From Algibacter luteus (GTDB taxonomy: Bacteria; Bacteroidota; Bacteroidia; Flavobacteriales; Flavobacteriaceae): 64,000 nucleotides of DNA. Positions 56,001 to 64,000 of this stretch are shown here, piece by piece (the first letter of the stretch is position 1; the number at the start of each line of letters is the position of its first letter). The notes beneath the pieces are model-generated. The model made no database searches and was not told the DNA's origin. It was given only the letters and a program-made list of their open reading frames with translations. The stretch lies in NCBI RefSeq assembly GCF_900141715.1, contig NZ_FQYK01000004.1, positions 248,001-312,000 of the forward strand, given 5' to 3'. The position numbers and the translations under genes were made by a program.

Positions 56001-57441
56001 CTTAAAAAACCAAAGTTTTATTTTTAACGATGTTGCTTTAACGGATACTAAATTTAATTCTAAGGGTTATGTGAATGGCTCTTTAAGTCATGTCAATTTT
56101 TCAAAATGGAGCCTCGGATTAATTATTACCACGCCACGGTTACTTATCTTGGATACTCCAGAAACTGAAGAATCATTGTACTATGGTACAGGCTTTATAG
56201 GCGGTCGCGCAACTATTAACGGGCCTACAGAGCAATTGGTTATTAATGTAATTGGTGAAACGAAAAGAGGCACGGTATTTAAAATCCCTTTGACGGATGC
56301 CGAATCTTTTGGAGACAATTCATACATCCATTTTATTACTAAAGAAGAAAAAGAAGCACGAAGAAAAGGTGTTGAAGTGGTATTTGATGAAATTAAAGGA
56401 CTAGAGCTCGATTTCGATTTAGATGTTACCGAAGATGCCGAGGTTGAAATCATCATCGATAAAGATACGGGCCACTCTTTAAAAGGTCGAGGTAGAGGCG
56501 GACTCCTAGTAGAAATAAACACCAACGGAAAATTTGATATGTGGGGCGATTTCGCGGTATTTGAAGGGGTTTATAATTTCGCATACGGTGGTATTATTCA
56601 AAAGCAATTCATAGTACAACCTGGTGGTACATTAGCATGGGAAGGCGACCCGCTCGATGCAGAAATAAACATGTTAGCCATTTACAAAACGCAGGCCAAC
56701 CCATCACCATTGCTTGACAATCCTATTAATAGAAGTATTCCTGTAGAATTACATATTGAGATTACGGGGAATTTAGAGCAACCCAAACCCGAGTTTAGTT
56801 TCGAGTTTCCTAATGTAAGTTCTACCATTAAATCAGAGCTTAATTATCGTTTAGAATCTAAAGATGAACGCGACCAACAAGCCTTGTTTTTAGTATCTAC
56901 GGGGTCGTTTTCTAGCGGACTTAACAGTTTAAATGCGTCAGGTACAATTGCTGAACGATTAAATGGTATCTTAAATGGTATTTTTACTTCAGAAGATGGT
57001 AAAGTAAACGTTGGCATCAACTACGAAGCGGGACAAAACAGACCCGATTATCAAACCGACGACAGATTTGGTGTAACCCTGCAAACACAAATTAGCGATC
57101 GTGTTTTAATAAACGGTAAAGTAGGGGTGCCGGTAGGTGGGGCTACAGAAACGGTTATTGCTGGCGACGTGCAAATCGATTTTCTGTTAAATGAAGAAGG
57201 TACGTTAACCGCCAATGTATTCAATAGAGAAAACAGCATCCGAAATTTCGGAGAAGATATTGGTTATACACAAGGTGTAGGTTTATCTTATAATGTCGAT
57301 TTTGACACCTTCAAAGAATTAATAAGAAAGCTTTTCAAAAAAGAGAAAAGAGTTCAGGAATCGAATCCCGAAACGTCCGAAAATGAAGATGAAAATACCA
57401 CTCCAGAGTACATTTCATTCAAGTCAACTTCAGAGAAATAG
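53053..57441 (+). CDS. tamB: TamB-like translocation/assembly or lipid-bridge protein
   Basis: The protein is 1462 aa from the ATG at 53053, with an N-terminal membrane helix, a long repetitive beta-rich body of the AsmA/TamB type, and the C-terminal TamB (DUF490) domain, including DMWGDFAVFEGVYNFAYGG and GKVNVGINYEAGQNRPDYQT. It spans the periplasm and takes part in outer-membrane assembly or lipid transfer. The frame stays open upstream to 52987 and encodes KKFLKILSKIAGILL just before the ATG, a natural basic start to the helix. The true start may therefore be a non-ATG codon (ATC 53005 or CTG 53026). Confidence 0.9.
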   Translation: MLFIILVLVLSIPFVQTGLGKYATKQLNNEFKTNINIGKVSLQFNGDVELKEIYIEDYKKDTLISIVELNTSILSFRNLYNGNLVFGDIDIENLLFNIKTYKDEPLSNLNVFVEKFESDNPRKEKSSFLLSSSDVSIYDSVFTLSDENKETTEVLHFDNLNINATNFLINGSDVSARINTLAFKDSRGVEVKNMMTDFAYTLQDMTFANLQIKTPGSVLKGDLKFKYQREDLQFFTDKVLVEASFKDSNVLLDELNTFYNEFGVNQSARFSVDLSGTLNDLHTNNLKLNTNYNTRVYGDINFKNLFNKEEDNFLMDGSFSNLSSTYKDLTGMLPNVLGEAIPTSFDRLGYFTITGNSQVTASKVIADIQMNTALGLVDSNLEITKINDIDNADYKGKIAFQEFDFGIFLNDPNVGVGSLDFDVNGKGFIAEKIDTQVKGDVFELIYNDYNYKNIKVAGNVKNKIFDGNLNVNDSNLQLNFTGLVDFSQKIRKYDFEAVVDYANLNTLNFIKKDSVSIFKSRVKMNMNSSNFDDAFGKITFANTSYQNQNDTYYFESFDVSSRFENEMRFVEISSPDIIQGELKGRFFLKDLKKLFENSIGNIYTNYVPHKVDNNQSIDFNFKIYNKIIEVIYPEVELGKNTFIRGRVESDEKKFKLTFKSPKIRYIENFVDNIELQVDNSNPLFNTYVEIDSLNTKYYNVSKFSLINVTLSDTLFMRSEFQGGKRNKDIFNLSFYHTINAENESVIGFKQSDVTIKDNKWFINENQDKFHKISFDKKLTKFNLDKFRINHENEEIKLSGFIKDSTQKDIKLNFTNVDLAKITPDIDSLSLAGNVNGKLDILQKNGSYLPNSTIVVDDLKVNDYLLGSFDATISGNESLTNYKVDATIKNDIDKSFSAKGDISVSGRKASIDVAINLNKFDLFPLNPLLDGVLSNIRGKANGKIQVVGDLKKPDINGDLILNNGGLGIPYLNVDYAFNNNSSITLKNQSFIFNDVALTDTKFNSKGYVNGSLSHVNFSKWSLGLIITTPRLLILDTPETEESLYYGTGFIGGRATINGPTEQLVINVIGETKRGTVFKIPLTDAESFGDNSYIHFITKEEKEARRKGVEVVFDEIKGLELDFDLDVTEDAEVEIIIDKDTGHSLKGRGRGGLLVEINTNGKFDMWGDFAVFEGVYNFAYGGIIQKQFIVQPGGTLAWEGDPLDAEINMLAIYKTQANPSPLLDNPINRSIPVELHIEITGNLEQPKPEFSFEFPNVSSTIKSELNYRLESKDERDQQALFLVSTGSFSSGLNSLNASGTIAERLNGILNGIFTSEDGKVNVGINYEAGQNRPDYQTDDRFGVTLQTQISDRVLINGKVGVPVGGATETVIAGDVQIDFLLNEEGTLTANVFNRENSIRNFGEDIGYTQGVGLSYNVDFDTFKELIRKLFKKEKRVQESNPETSENEDENTTPEYISFKSTSEK

Positions 57442-57586
57442 TCCGTTTTTACCCATTATTTTCTAGCCGTAAACTTTTTTTTATCAACTAAAACGTTATA
57501 GTTTTAAAAGTGTTGTTAATTTACTGTAAATGCTATAGATATGTGCTTTTTGTTTAGTAATTTTACCTTGTTAAATGAAATAATTA

Positions 57587-59598
<2,012 letters not shown>

Positions 59599-59611
59599 TA
59601 ATTAATATATT

Positions 59612-59654
59612 ACCACAGTATGGTTCTTCGGAAGCATGCTGTGGTTTTTTTTTT
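59612..59654 (+). terminator. Rho-independent terminator of pfkA-gapA
   Basis: A long hairpin with outer stem CCACAG/CTGTGG and inner stem TTC-TTCG-GAA (a stable tetraloop) is followed by ten T. Confidence 0.88.
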
Positions 59655-59880
59655 GTGAAACTCATTTTGATACGTTTTTAAACGCATTCAAAACTGTGAG
59701 TTGAACAACATACCAGCTGAAACTAAGTTCAAAGGTCACCATGAGCGCAGTCTAAAGGTTTTTTGTTATAACAACTTAAACTGCTTTCTGTTTCATCAAG
59801 AACCTTTTCTTTTCAGTTAATTACTTTACTTGTAATATGTTGTTATGCAACATGTTATTAATCTTTTAATTCTAAGTCTT

Positions 59881-60741
59881 ATGATTTTAATTGTTGATAG
59901 TGGTTCTACAAAATCCGATTGGATAGCCGTTGATATTAATGGAAAACAACTTTTAGAGAAGTTAAGAACAAAAGGTCTTAATCCTGAAATTTTAACGCAA
60001 AAGAAGCTCAAAAAAACAATTAAAAATAACGAGATTTTAAAAGCGCACAAGGATGCTGTAACCCATGTGTACTTTTACGGTGCAGGTTGCGGAACAGACC
60101 GTGGTAAAGATTTAGTTTACAGTGCTTTGGATGAATTTTTTGTAAACGCCAATATTACAGTTGAAGAAGATACTATGGCTGCAGTTTACGGCACCATTAA
60201 TAAAGTAGACGAAGCAGCAGTGGTGTGTATTTTAGGCACCGGTTCAAATTGTAGTTATTACGATGGTAAAAAACTACACCAGCGCGTGCAATCATTAGGT
60301 TATATTTTAATGGATGATGCCGCAGGTAACTATTATGGTAAGCAATTAATACGCGATTATTATTTCAACCATATGCCAGAAGATATTAAAGTCGCTTTTG
60401 GTAGTAAATACAATTTAGAAGCCGATTATGTAAAGTATAACATTTACAAACAGCCACATCCTAATGCGTATTTGGCAAACTTTGCCGAATTTATGTTTTT
60501 AAACAAAGATTCAGATTATATTATAAACCTTATTAAAAAGGGACTTCGCATTTTTGTTGAGAATTATATCATGCAGTACAAAGAAGAGCTCAAAACCGTT
60601 CCTGTACATTTTGCAGGGTCTATCGCCTTTTTTGCACAAAATGAAATCAAAGAAGTAGCACAAGAAATGGGCTTTACGGTTGGTAATTTCGAACGTAGAC
60701 CTATAGAAGGCTTGGTTAAATTTCATACCACAGGCATATAA
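59881..60741 (+). CDS. BadF/BadG-family N-acetylglucosamine kinase
   Basis: 286 aa from the ATG at 59881 (MILIVDSGSTKSDW); the longer frame adds a hydrophobic 12-residue leader that is unlikely to be translated. This ASKHA-fold kinase has the phosphate-1 loop DSGSTKSDW, VVCILGTGSNCSYYDG and GYILMDDAAGNYYGK. It probably phosphorylates N-acetylglucosamine, perhaps recycled from peptidoglycan. Confidence 0.85.
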   Translation: MILIVDSGSTKSDWIAVDINGKQLLEKLRTKGLNPEILTQKKLKKTIKNNEILKAHKDAVTHVYFYGAGCGTDRGKDLVYSALDEFFVNANITVEEDTMAAVYGTINKVDEAAVVCILGTGSNCSYYDGKKLHQRVQSLGYILMDDAAGNYYGKQLIRDYYFNHMPEDIKVAFGSKYNLEADYVKYNIYKQPHPNAYLANFAEFMFLNKDSDYIINLIKKGLRIFVENYIMQYKEELKTVPVHFAGSIAFFAQNEIKEVAQEMGFTVGNFERRPIEGLVKFHTTGI

Positions 60742-60750
60742 ATCACGCTT

Positions 60751-61962
60751 ATGCCTAAGCATAAAGCCTTTTACATATCCAATACCGAGAACAAAAAGCA
60801 ACTGCTTAAACAGATTACGTCAGGCCAGTGGTTTAAAGAGATCAACACCCTAAAAGGCGCTGTATTTTCAGATTTTACAGTCAATGCCTTTATAGAAGAA
60901 GAAACCCGTCACGGGCAATTCGATGTGCAAACCGCCACGACAAACAGTTTAAAAAATTCTTCCGAAGGCGAACGCAAACGGGCCTTACTCCAGCATATTT
61001 TAAAATCGAAACCCGAATATATAGTTCTTGATAATGTTTTTGATTGTTTAGATGTGGAAGCACAAACCAACATCGAAACCACACTCACACAATTAAGTCA
61101 GCATACACAAATTATCCAAGTGGCGACTAGAAAGCGCGATGTTTTAGACTTTATAGAAGACATTTATGTGCTAGAAGATGGCGAACCCAAATTGTATGTA
61201 GAAACTGCACAAACCAACCACAAACATTTCACCCAAGCCTTACCACAACCTTACGAGTTGGATAGGGAAACCTTCAACCCACTCATACAACTCAACAACG
61301 TATCGGTGAGTTATGGCGAACGCCCAATTATTAAAAACATCAATTGGGAAATAAAACCCGGAGAGTTCTGGCAACTTATTGGCCCTAACGGATCTGGAAA
61401 AAGCACTATTCTTTCGTTAATTTCTGGCGATAACCCCAAAGGCTATATGGCAGATATGACTCTGTTTGGTATAAAAAAGGGCAGTGGCGAAACCGTTTGG
61501 GATATTAAAAAACACATTGGCTTTTACACCTCCGAAATGCTTCGTGGGTTTAAACGCAGAGATACTATTGAAAGCATGATTATTTCTGGGTTTGTAGATT
61601 CTATAGGCTTGTACAGTTACCCCACCGATAGGCAAATGCGTATTGCACAACAATGGATCTCGCTACTCAACATGAGCGCCATTAAAGATAAAAGCTTTCA
61701 GTTTTTATCTAATGGGCATAAACGCTTGGTACTTATTGCCAGAGCCATGGTAAAACACCCGCCACTACTTATTTTAGATGAACCTACCAACGGACTAGAC
61801 GATACCGATTCTCAATTATTCTCAGAACTGGTAAACAAAATAGCCCAAGAAAGCGATACCGCTATTATTTATGTATCGCACCGAAAAGAAGACTTTATTA
61901 AACCCGATTTTGTTTTTGAGTTGACGCCACACCCAAATGGCTCTGTAGGCAGAAGCTTATAG
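60751..61962 (+). CDS. Tandem ABC ATPase with degenerate first domain (ModF-like)
   Basis: The protein is 403 aa and soluble. The first half lacks a Walker A loop but keeps a signature-like SSEGERKRALLQHIL and Walker B YIVLDNVFDCLD. The second half is complete: GPNGSGKST at about residue 211, FLSNGHKRLVLIARAM at about 319, LLILDEPTNGLDD and IIYVSHRKED. This layout resembles ModF/PhrA-type proteins, whose role is unclear. The last 165 bp plus 3' flank occur again, diverged, at 63589-63890. Confidence 0.85.
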   Translation: MPKHKAFYISNTENKKQLLKQITSGQWFKEINTLKGAVFSDFTVNAFIEEETRHGQFDVQTATTNSLKNSSEGERKRALLQHILKSKPEYIVLDNVFDCLDVEAQTNIETTLTQLSQHTQIIQVATRKRDVLDFIEDIYVLEDGEPKLYVETAQTNHKHFTQALPQPYELDRETFNPLIQLNNVSVSYGERPIIKNINWEIKPGEFWQLIGPNGSGKSTILSLISGDNPKGYMADMTLFGIKKGSGETVWDIKKHIGFYTSEMLRGFKRRDTIESMIISGFVDSIGLYSYPTDRQMRIAQQWISLLNMSAIKDKSFQFLSNGHKRLVLIARAMVKHPPLLILDEPTNGLDDTDSQLFSELVNKIAQESDTAIIYVSHRKEDFIKPDFVFELTPHPNGSVGRSL

Positions 61963-62122
61963 TACTGTAGTATTTGCAGTTCCTCACCTGTATTTGCATT
62001 TCTTCGAATAATATTTTACTTACAAGTTTATTTTTTTAGTTTTAGAAGGTGTGAATAACCTAAAGTGCTTTTATCCTATTTAATTTGATAGATAAAATGT
62101 ATACAGGTTGTTTTAAAATACG
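61794..62122 (+). repeat. Direct repeat, left copy: ABC ATPase 3' end plus 3' flank
   Basis: It starts at ACTAGAC within the ABC gene and runs through its stop to G62122. It matches 63589-63884. The coding part is nearly identical apart from silent or conservative changes and a 3-bp indel, while the flank is looser (shared CTATTTAATTTGATAGAT-like tract). Similarity stops exactly at the G that precedes cassette 1. Confidence 0.8.
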
Positions 62123-62188
62123 TTAGGGGCAAGTTGACTATACGTAACGGATAAGACAAAAAATGAGTTCAGATAAAAACAAAACGTG

Positions 62189-62884
62189 ATGGACAAAAAT
62201 TTTAAAAAAATAACACAGATTTTCATATTTCTCATCTTACCAATAGCATTGTATGGGCAAAAAGATGTGACACAATTTCTTGACATTCCAATTGATGGAT
62301 TTAAACCCGAAATGATAAAGAAATTGAAATCTAAAGGATACACAATAAATCGGTATAGTGAAGATATTTTAGATGGCGAATTTAATGGGACTGATGTCAA
62401 TATAGGCATGGCGACGAACAATAACAAAGTGTGGCGAATTGCTGTTATGGATGCTAATTACACAGATGAAATAAATATTAAAATTAGATTTAATAATCTT
62501 ATCCGGCAATTTATGAATAATGAAAGATATGTAAGTGAACCAGATTCAACAATAGCCAAATACACCATACCTAAAGATGAAGATATTTCCTATGAAATTA
62601 CAGTTCACAAAAAAAGATACGAGGCGATATTTTATCAAAAGTCTATAAAATATGACTCTTTAAGTAGAGAATTAGAAAGAAAAAAAGAACTTCTTACTCA
62701 AAAAGATTCTCTGAATGATAAAGAATTTAAAATATTACAGCCCTTAATAGTAGAATTAGTAACCGAATCCATGAATAGCATAAATAAACCAGTTTGGTTT
62801 ATGATTGATGAAGAATATGGAAAATATCGTATTTTGATGTACTACGAAAATGAATATAACAAAGCAGATGGAAGCGGTCTTTAA
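62189..62884 (+). CDS. Hypothetical secreted protein carried by cassette 1
   Basis: 231 aa from the ATG at 62189. A signal peptide (IFIFLILPIALYGQ) is followed by a first region of about 100 residues (FLDIPIDGFKPEMIKKLKSKGYTINRY...), then a helical, charged segment (DSLSRELERKKELLTQKDSLNDKEF) and a short C-terminal domain. I do not recognise the family. Single-gene cassettes with a secreted unknown protein are common in integron arrays. Confidence 0.75.
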   Translation: MDKNFKKITQIFIFLILPIALYGQKDVTQFLDIPIDGFKPEMIKKLKSKGYTINRYSEDILDGEFNGTDVNIGMATNNNKVWRIAVMDANYTDEINIKIRFNNLIRQFMNNERYVSEPDSTIAKYTIPKDEDISYEITVHKKRYEAIFYQKSIKYDSLSRELERKKELLTQKDSLNDKEFKILQPLIVELVTESMNSINKPVWFMIDEEYGKYRILMYYENEYNKADGSGL

Positions 62885-62901
62885 AAAATTAATATAAAAC
62901 C

Positions 62902-63029
62902 TGCCCCTAACAATGGCTATAAGTAATTGCTTGTTCTCGCCTACTTCTGAAAATCCTCGCGGATTTTTAGTTTGGTGTGTACTTGCAAAGTTAATTGCTA
63001 ACCCACGCAACTACTCATAGCCGAGACCG
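62902..63029 (+). other. attC-like palindromic recombination site 1
   Basis: R' TGCCCCTAAC is followed by AATGGCTATAAGTAATTGC. The right arm, GCAACTACTCATAGCCGAGACCG, is largely its reverse complement (shared GCAA-x-TACT-x-ATAGCC) and ends at the G|TT point 63029/63030. The interior has a further hairpin AAAATCC-TCGC-GGATTTT (62950-62967). Total length of about 128 bp is within the attC range. Confidence 0.6.
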
Positions 63030-63047
63030 TTGTGTGTAATTTGCCAA

Positions 63048-63470
63048 ATGACAGATAAAAAACATAAAATAGAAATTGAATTTTTAGACCACGTAGCAAT
63101 TCGAGTTGTTGATATGGAAGCTTCTGCAATTTGGTACGAAAAAGTATTGGGACTAAAACGTTATCAATTACCTGAATGGGGAGATTTTCCAATCTTTTTA
63201 CTTTCTGGAAAATCTGGAATTGCATTGTTTCCTGCGAATACAATTGATACTAAACTTGAACCAACTTCAAAAAATGTAAAAATTGACCATTTTGCATTTA
63301 ATGTGACAAGTGAAAATTTTGAAAAAGCTAAAAAAAGATATACCGAATTAAATTTGGAATTTCACATCCAAGACCATCATTACTTTGATTCGATATACAC
63401 AAAAGACCTTGATGGACATACTGTTGAATTAACGACTATTAAAGTGAATGAACGAGAATTTTATAAATAA
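63048..63470 (+). CDS. VOC-family (glyoxalase/dioxygenase fold) protein carried by cassette 2
   Basis: 140 aa from the ATG at 63048, 18 bp from the cassette junction. One VOC module pair: FLDHVAIRVVDMEASAIWYEKVLGLKRY and IDHFAFNVTSENFEKAKKRY, with DLDGHTVELTTI at the end. The metal-type His and Glu positions (LDHVAI, IDHFAF, HTVELT) are kept. It could be a lyase, dioxygenase or antibiotic-binding protein. The first domain half resembles glyoxalase I only in general. Confidence 0.85.
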   Translation: MTDKKHKIEIEFLDHVAIRVVDMEASAIWYEKVLGLKRYQLPEWGDFPIFLLSGKSGIALFPANTIDTKLEPTSKNVKIDHFAFNVTSENFEKAKKRYTELNLEFHIQDHHYFDSIYTKDLDGHTVELTTIKVNEREFYK

Positions 63471-63475
63471 AAAAC

Positions 63476-63569
63476 TACACACAACAATGTATAACCGCAA
63501 TTACGGCGGATTCGACTACGTCCGAATCCACTCGAATTTGCTAATGCCTTTTTAAACCGAGAAGTAACG
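63476..63569 (+). other. attC-like palindromic recombination site 2 (partly degenerate)
   Basis: It begins TACACACAAC followed by AATGTATAACCGCAATTACG, which shares AACAATG and TATAA with site 1. An inner perfect hairpin GGATTCG / CGAATCC is at about 63508-63529. The right arm shares CCGAGA with site 1 but lacks a clean complementary partner and the GTT. Confidence 0.5.
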
Positions 63570-63589
63570 TATATATCTAAAATAACGAA

Positions 63590-63754
63590 CTAGACAACAC
63601 CGCCCAATTATTCTCAGAATTGGTAAACAAAATAGCCCAAGAAAGCGACACTGCTATTATTTATGTATCGCACCGAAAAGAAGACTTTATTAAACCCGAT
63701 TTTGTTTTTGAGTTGACGCCACACCCAAATGGTTCTGTAGGTAAAAAAATATAA
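63590..63754 (+). pseudogene. Detached 3' end of an ABC ATPase gene (right copy)
   Basis: The last 54 codons and stop of a gene homologous to the ATPase at 60751-61962 (LDNTAQLFSELVNKIAQESDTA...GSVGKKI). The reading frame is still open. Most differences from the left copy are silent, plus a one-codon deletion and a different last few residues. It has no start and no ATP-binding parts, so it cannot work alone. Confidence 0.85.
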
Positions 63755-63860
63755 TATAAGTTTAATTTTATTTCATTAAATAATCTTTTACTTACATAAA
63801 TTTTTATATTTTTATGAGATAACTAATCGTGCTCTTATCATATTTAATTTGATAGATTAA

Positions 63861-64000
63861 TTGTATAAGATTGTTTTAAAAGACGATAGCCGCAATTTAA
63901 AAAAACCATTATTGAAAGAATTTTACAATATAGAAACCATAGGAAAGCTGATAGTTGGAATAACTGGAGCAATAGCCGCATTTGGAAAATTAAGAGAAAC
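63861..64000 (+). CDS. Possible start of a gene cut by the window end
   Basis: An open frame (TTG start; MYKIVLKDDSRNLKKPLLKEFYN, then IETIGKLIVGITGAIAAFG) runs to the window edge. The hydrophobic, protein-like sequence suggests real coding, with a membrane segment. In the left repeat copy the aligned position has ATG, so the original start may have been altered. Family unknown. Confidence 0.35.
   Translation, partial: MYKIVLKDDSRNLKKPLLKEFYNIETIGKLIVGITGAIAAFGKLRE

Larger units (their letters stand above)
62123..63029 (+). mobile_element. Integron-style gene cassette 1
   Basis: The cassette starts with TT after G62122 and ends at G63029. Its first bases (GTTAGGGGCA with the preceding G) are an exact 10-base reverse complement of TGCCCCTAAC at 62902-62911, the start of its attC-like palindrome. 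That is the relation expected of R'' and R' in an integron cassette. It carries one gene in the plus direction and has no visible own terminator. Confidence 0.65.
63030..63588 (+). mobile_element. Integron-style gene cassette 2, right end degenerate
   Basis: It begins TTGTGTGTA after G63029. GTTGTGTGTA is an exact 10-base reverse complement of TACACACAAC (63476-63485) at the far side of its gene. The right end should be another G|TT; instead CG|TA is found at 63569/63570, so that end is mutated or was trimmed when the adjoining repeat was formed. It carries one gene. Confidence 0.6.

Noticed and set aside
63590-63754. Assembly error duplicating the ABC ATPase tail
   Set aside because: The copies differ by many silent changes, an in-frame codon loss and different last residues, so they are distinct sequences.
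61794-63884. Composite transposon or insertion sequence bounded by the direct repeats
   Set aside because: There is no transposase, no terminal inverted repeats and no short target duplication. The repeat arms are gene 3' ends, and the interior has cassette signatures.

Overview
The window is AT-rich DNA from a Bacteroidota member, most likely a marine Flavobacteriaceae. The signs are promoters of the TAnnTTTG type, weak or absent Shine-Dalgarno sequences, a type IX secretion tail on a laminarinase-like GH16 enzyme, a YtxJ-type bacilliredoxin, an SOS-response SRAP protein, a TamB-like giant and many short lipoproteins typical of the group. No plasmid or phage backbone is visible. Most of the window is ordinary chromosome, with one accessory patch at the right end.

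Layout. 1-11400: a nitrate island. It holds the 3' end of napA, a double-length NapB-type cytochrome, a tetraheme lipocytochrome, an NrfC/NrfD-type iron-sulfur and quinol module, an FNR-type oxygen sensor, a NrtABCD-type nitrate ABC importer and an outer-membrane porin. 11600-24600: YifB/ComM, a DUF2891 protein, the 5-oxoprolinase operon pxpABC, nucleoside catabolism (deoD, deoC and a divergent second deoC), clpB, GH16 glucanase, YtxJ and a cyclotransferase. 24700-35200: an unknown lipoprotein, fumarylacetoacetase, glyA, SRAP, small envelope proteins, aldose epimerase, an SSS symporter and tRNA-Arg(TCT). 35400-39000: a compact operon for galactonate-type acid-sugar catabolism (regulator, kinase, aldolase, dehydratase). 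39200-46400: L,D-transpeptidase, then a CBS protein, coiled-coil proteins, an AarF/UbiB kinase and a three-gene MCE/Mla-type lipid transporter. 46400-61960: housekeeping genes (methyltransferases, rsmE, tsaD, tamB, pfkA, gapA, GlcNAc-type kinase, ABC ATPase). 61790-64000: two integron-style gene cassettes lying between two diverged copies of the 3' end of the ABC ATPase gene.

The main result of the hunt is a promoter architecture that links the nitrate island to the CBS/UbiB/Mla block. An ATGA-N6-TCAT box (FNR-like, TGA core) is centred exactly 29.5 bp upstream of the first base of a TAnnTTTG-like -7 element at six promoters: nrtA, the porin, both sides of the CBS/UbiB divergent region, the coiled-coil gene and the mlaE-like gene. 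Two of these -7 elements match all fixed positions, three end in A instead of G, and one has a second mismatch. That is the class II position expected for an FNR activator. The FNR protein encoded at 4640-5389 has cysteines at 20, 23, 28 and 122, the same ligand layout as oxygen-sensing FNR.

The second result is the cassette pair at 62123-63588. Each cassette begins with TT after a G and ends in an attC-like palindrome whose first 10 bases are an exact reverse complement of that cassette's own first bases plus G, as in integron cassettes. No integrase is visible. Other points are a second DeoC that has lost two catalytic positions, an NrfC-like protein with one cluster cysteine replaced by tyrosine, an asymmetric NrtCD ATPase pair, and a repeat nested in a repeat at 8182-8287.
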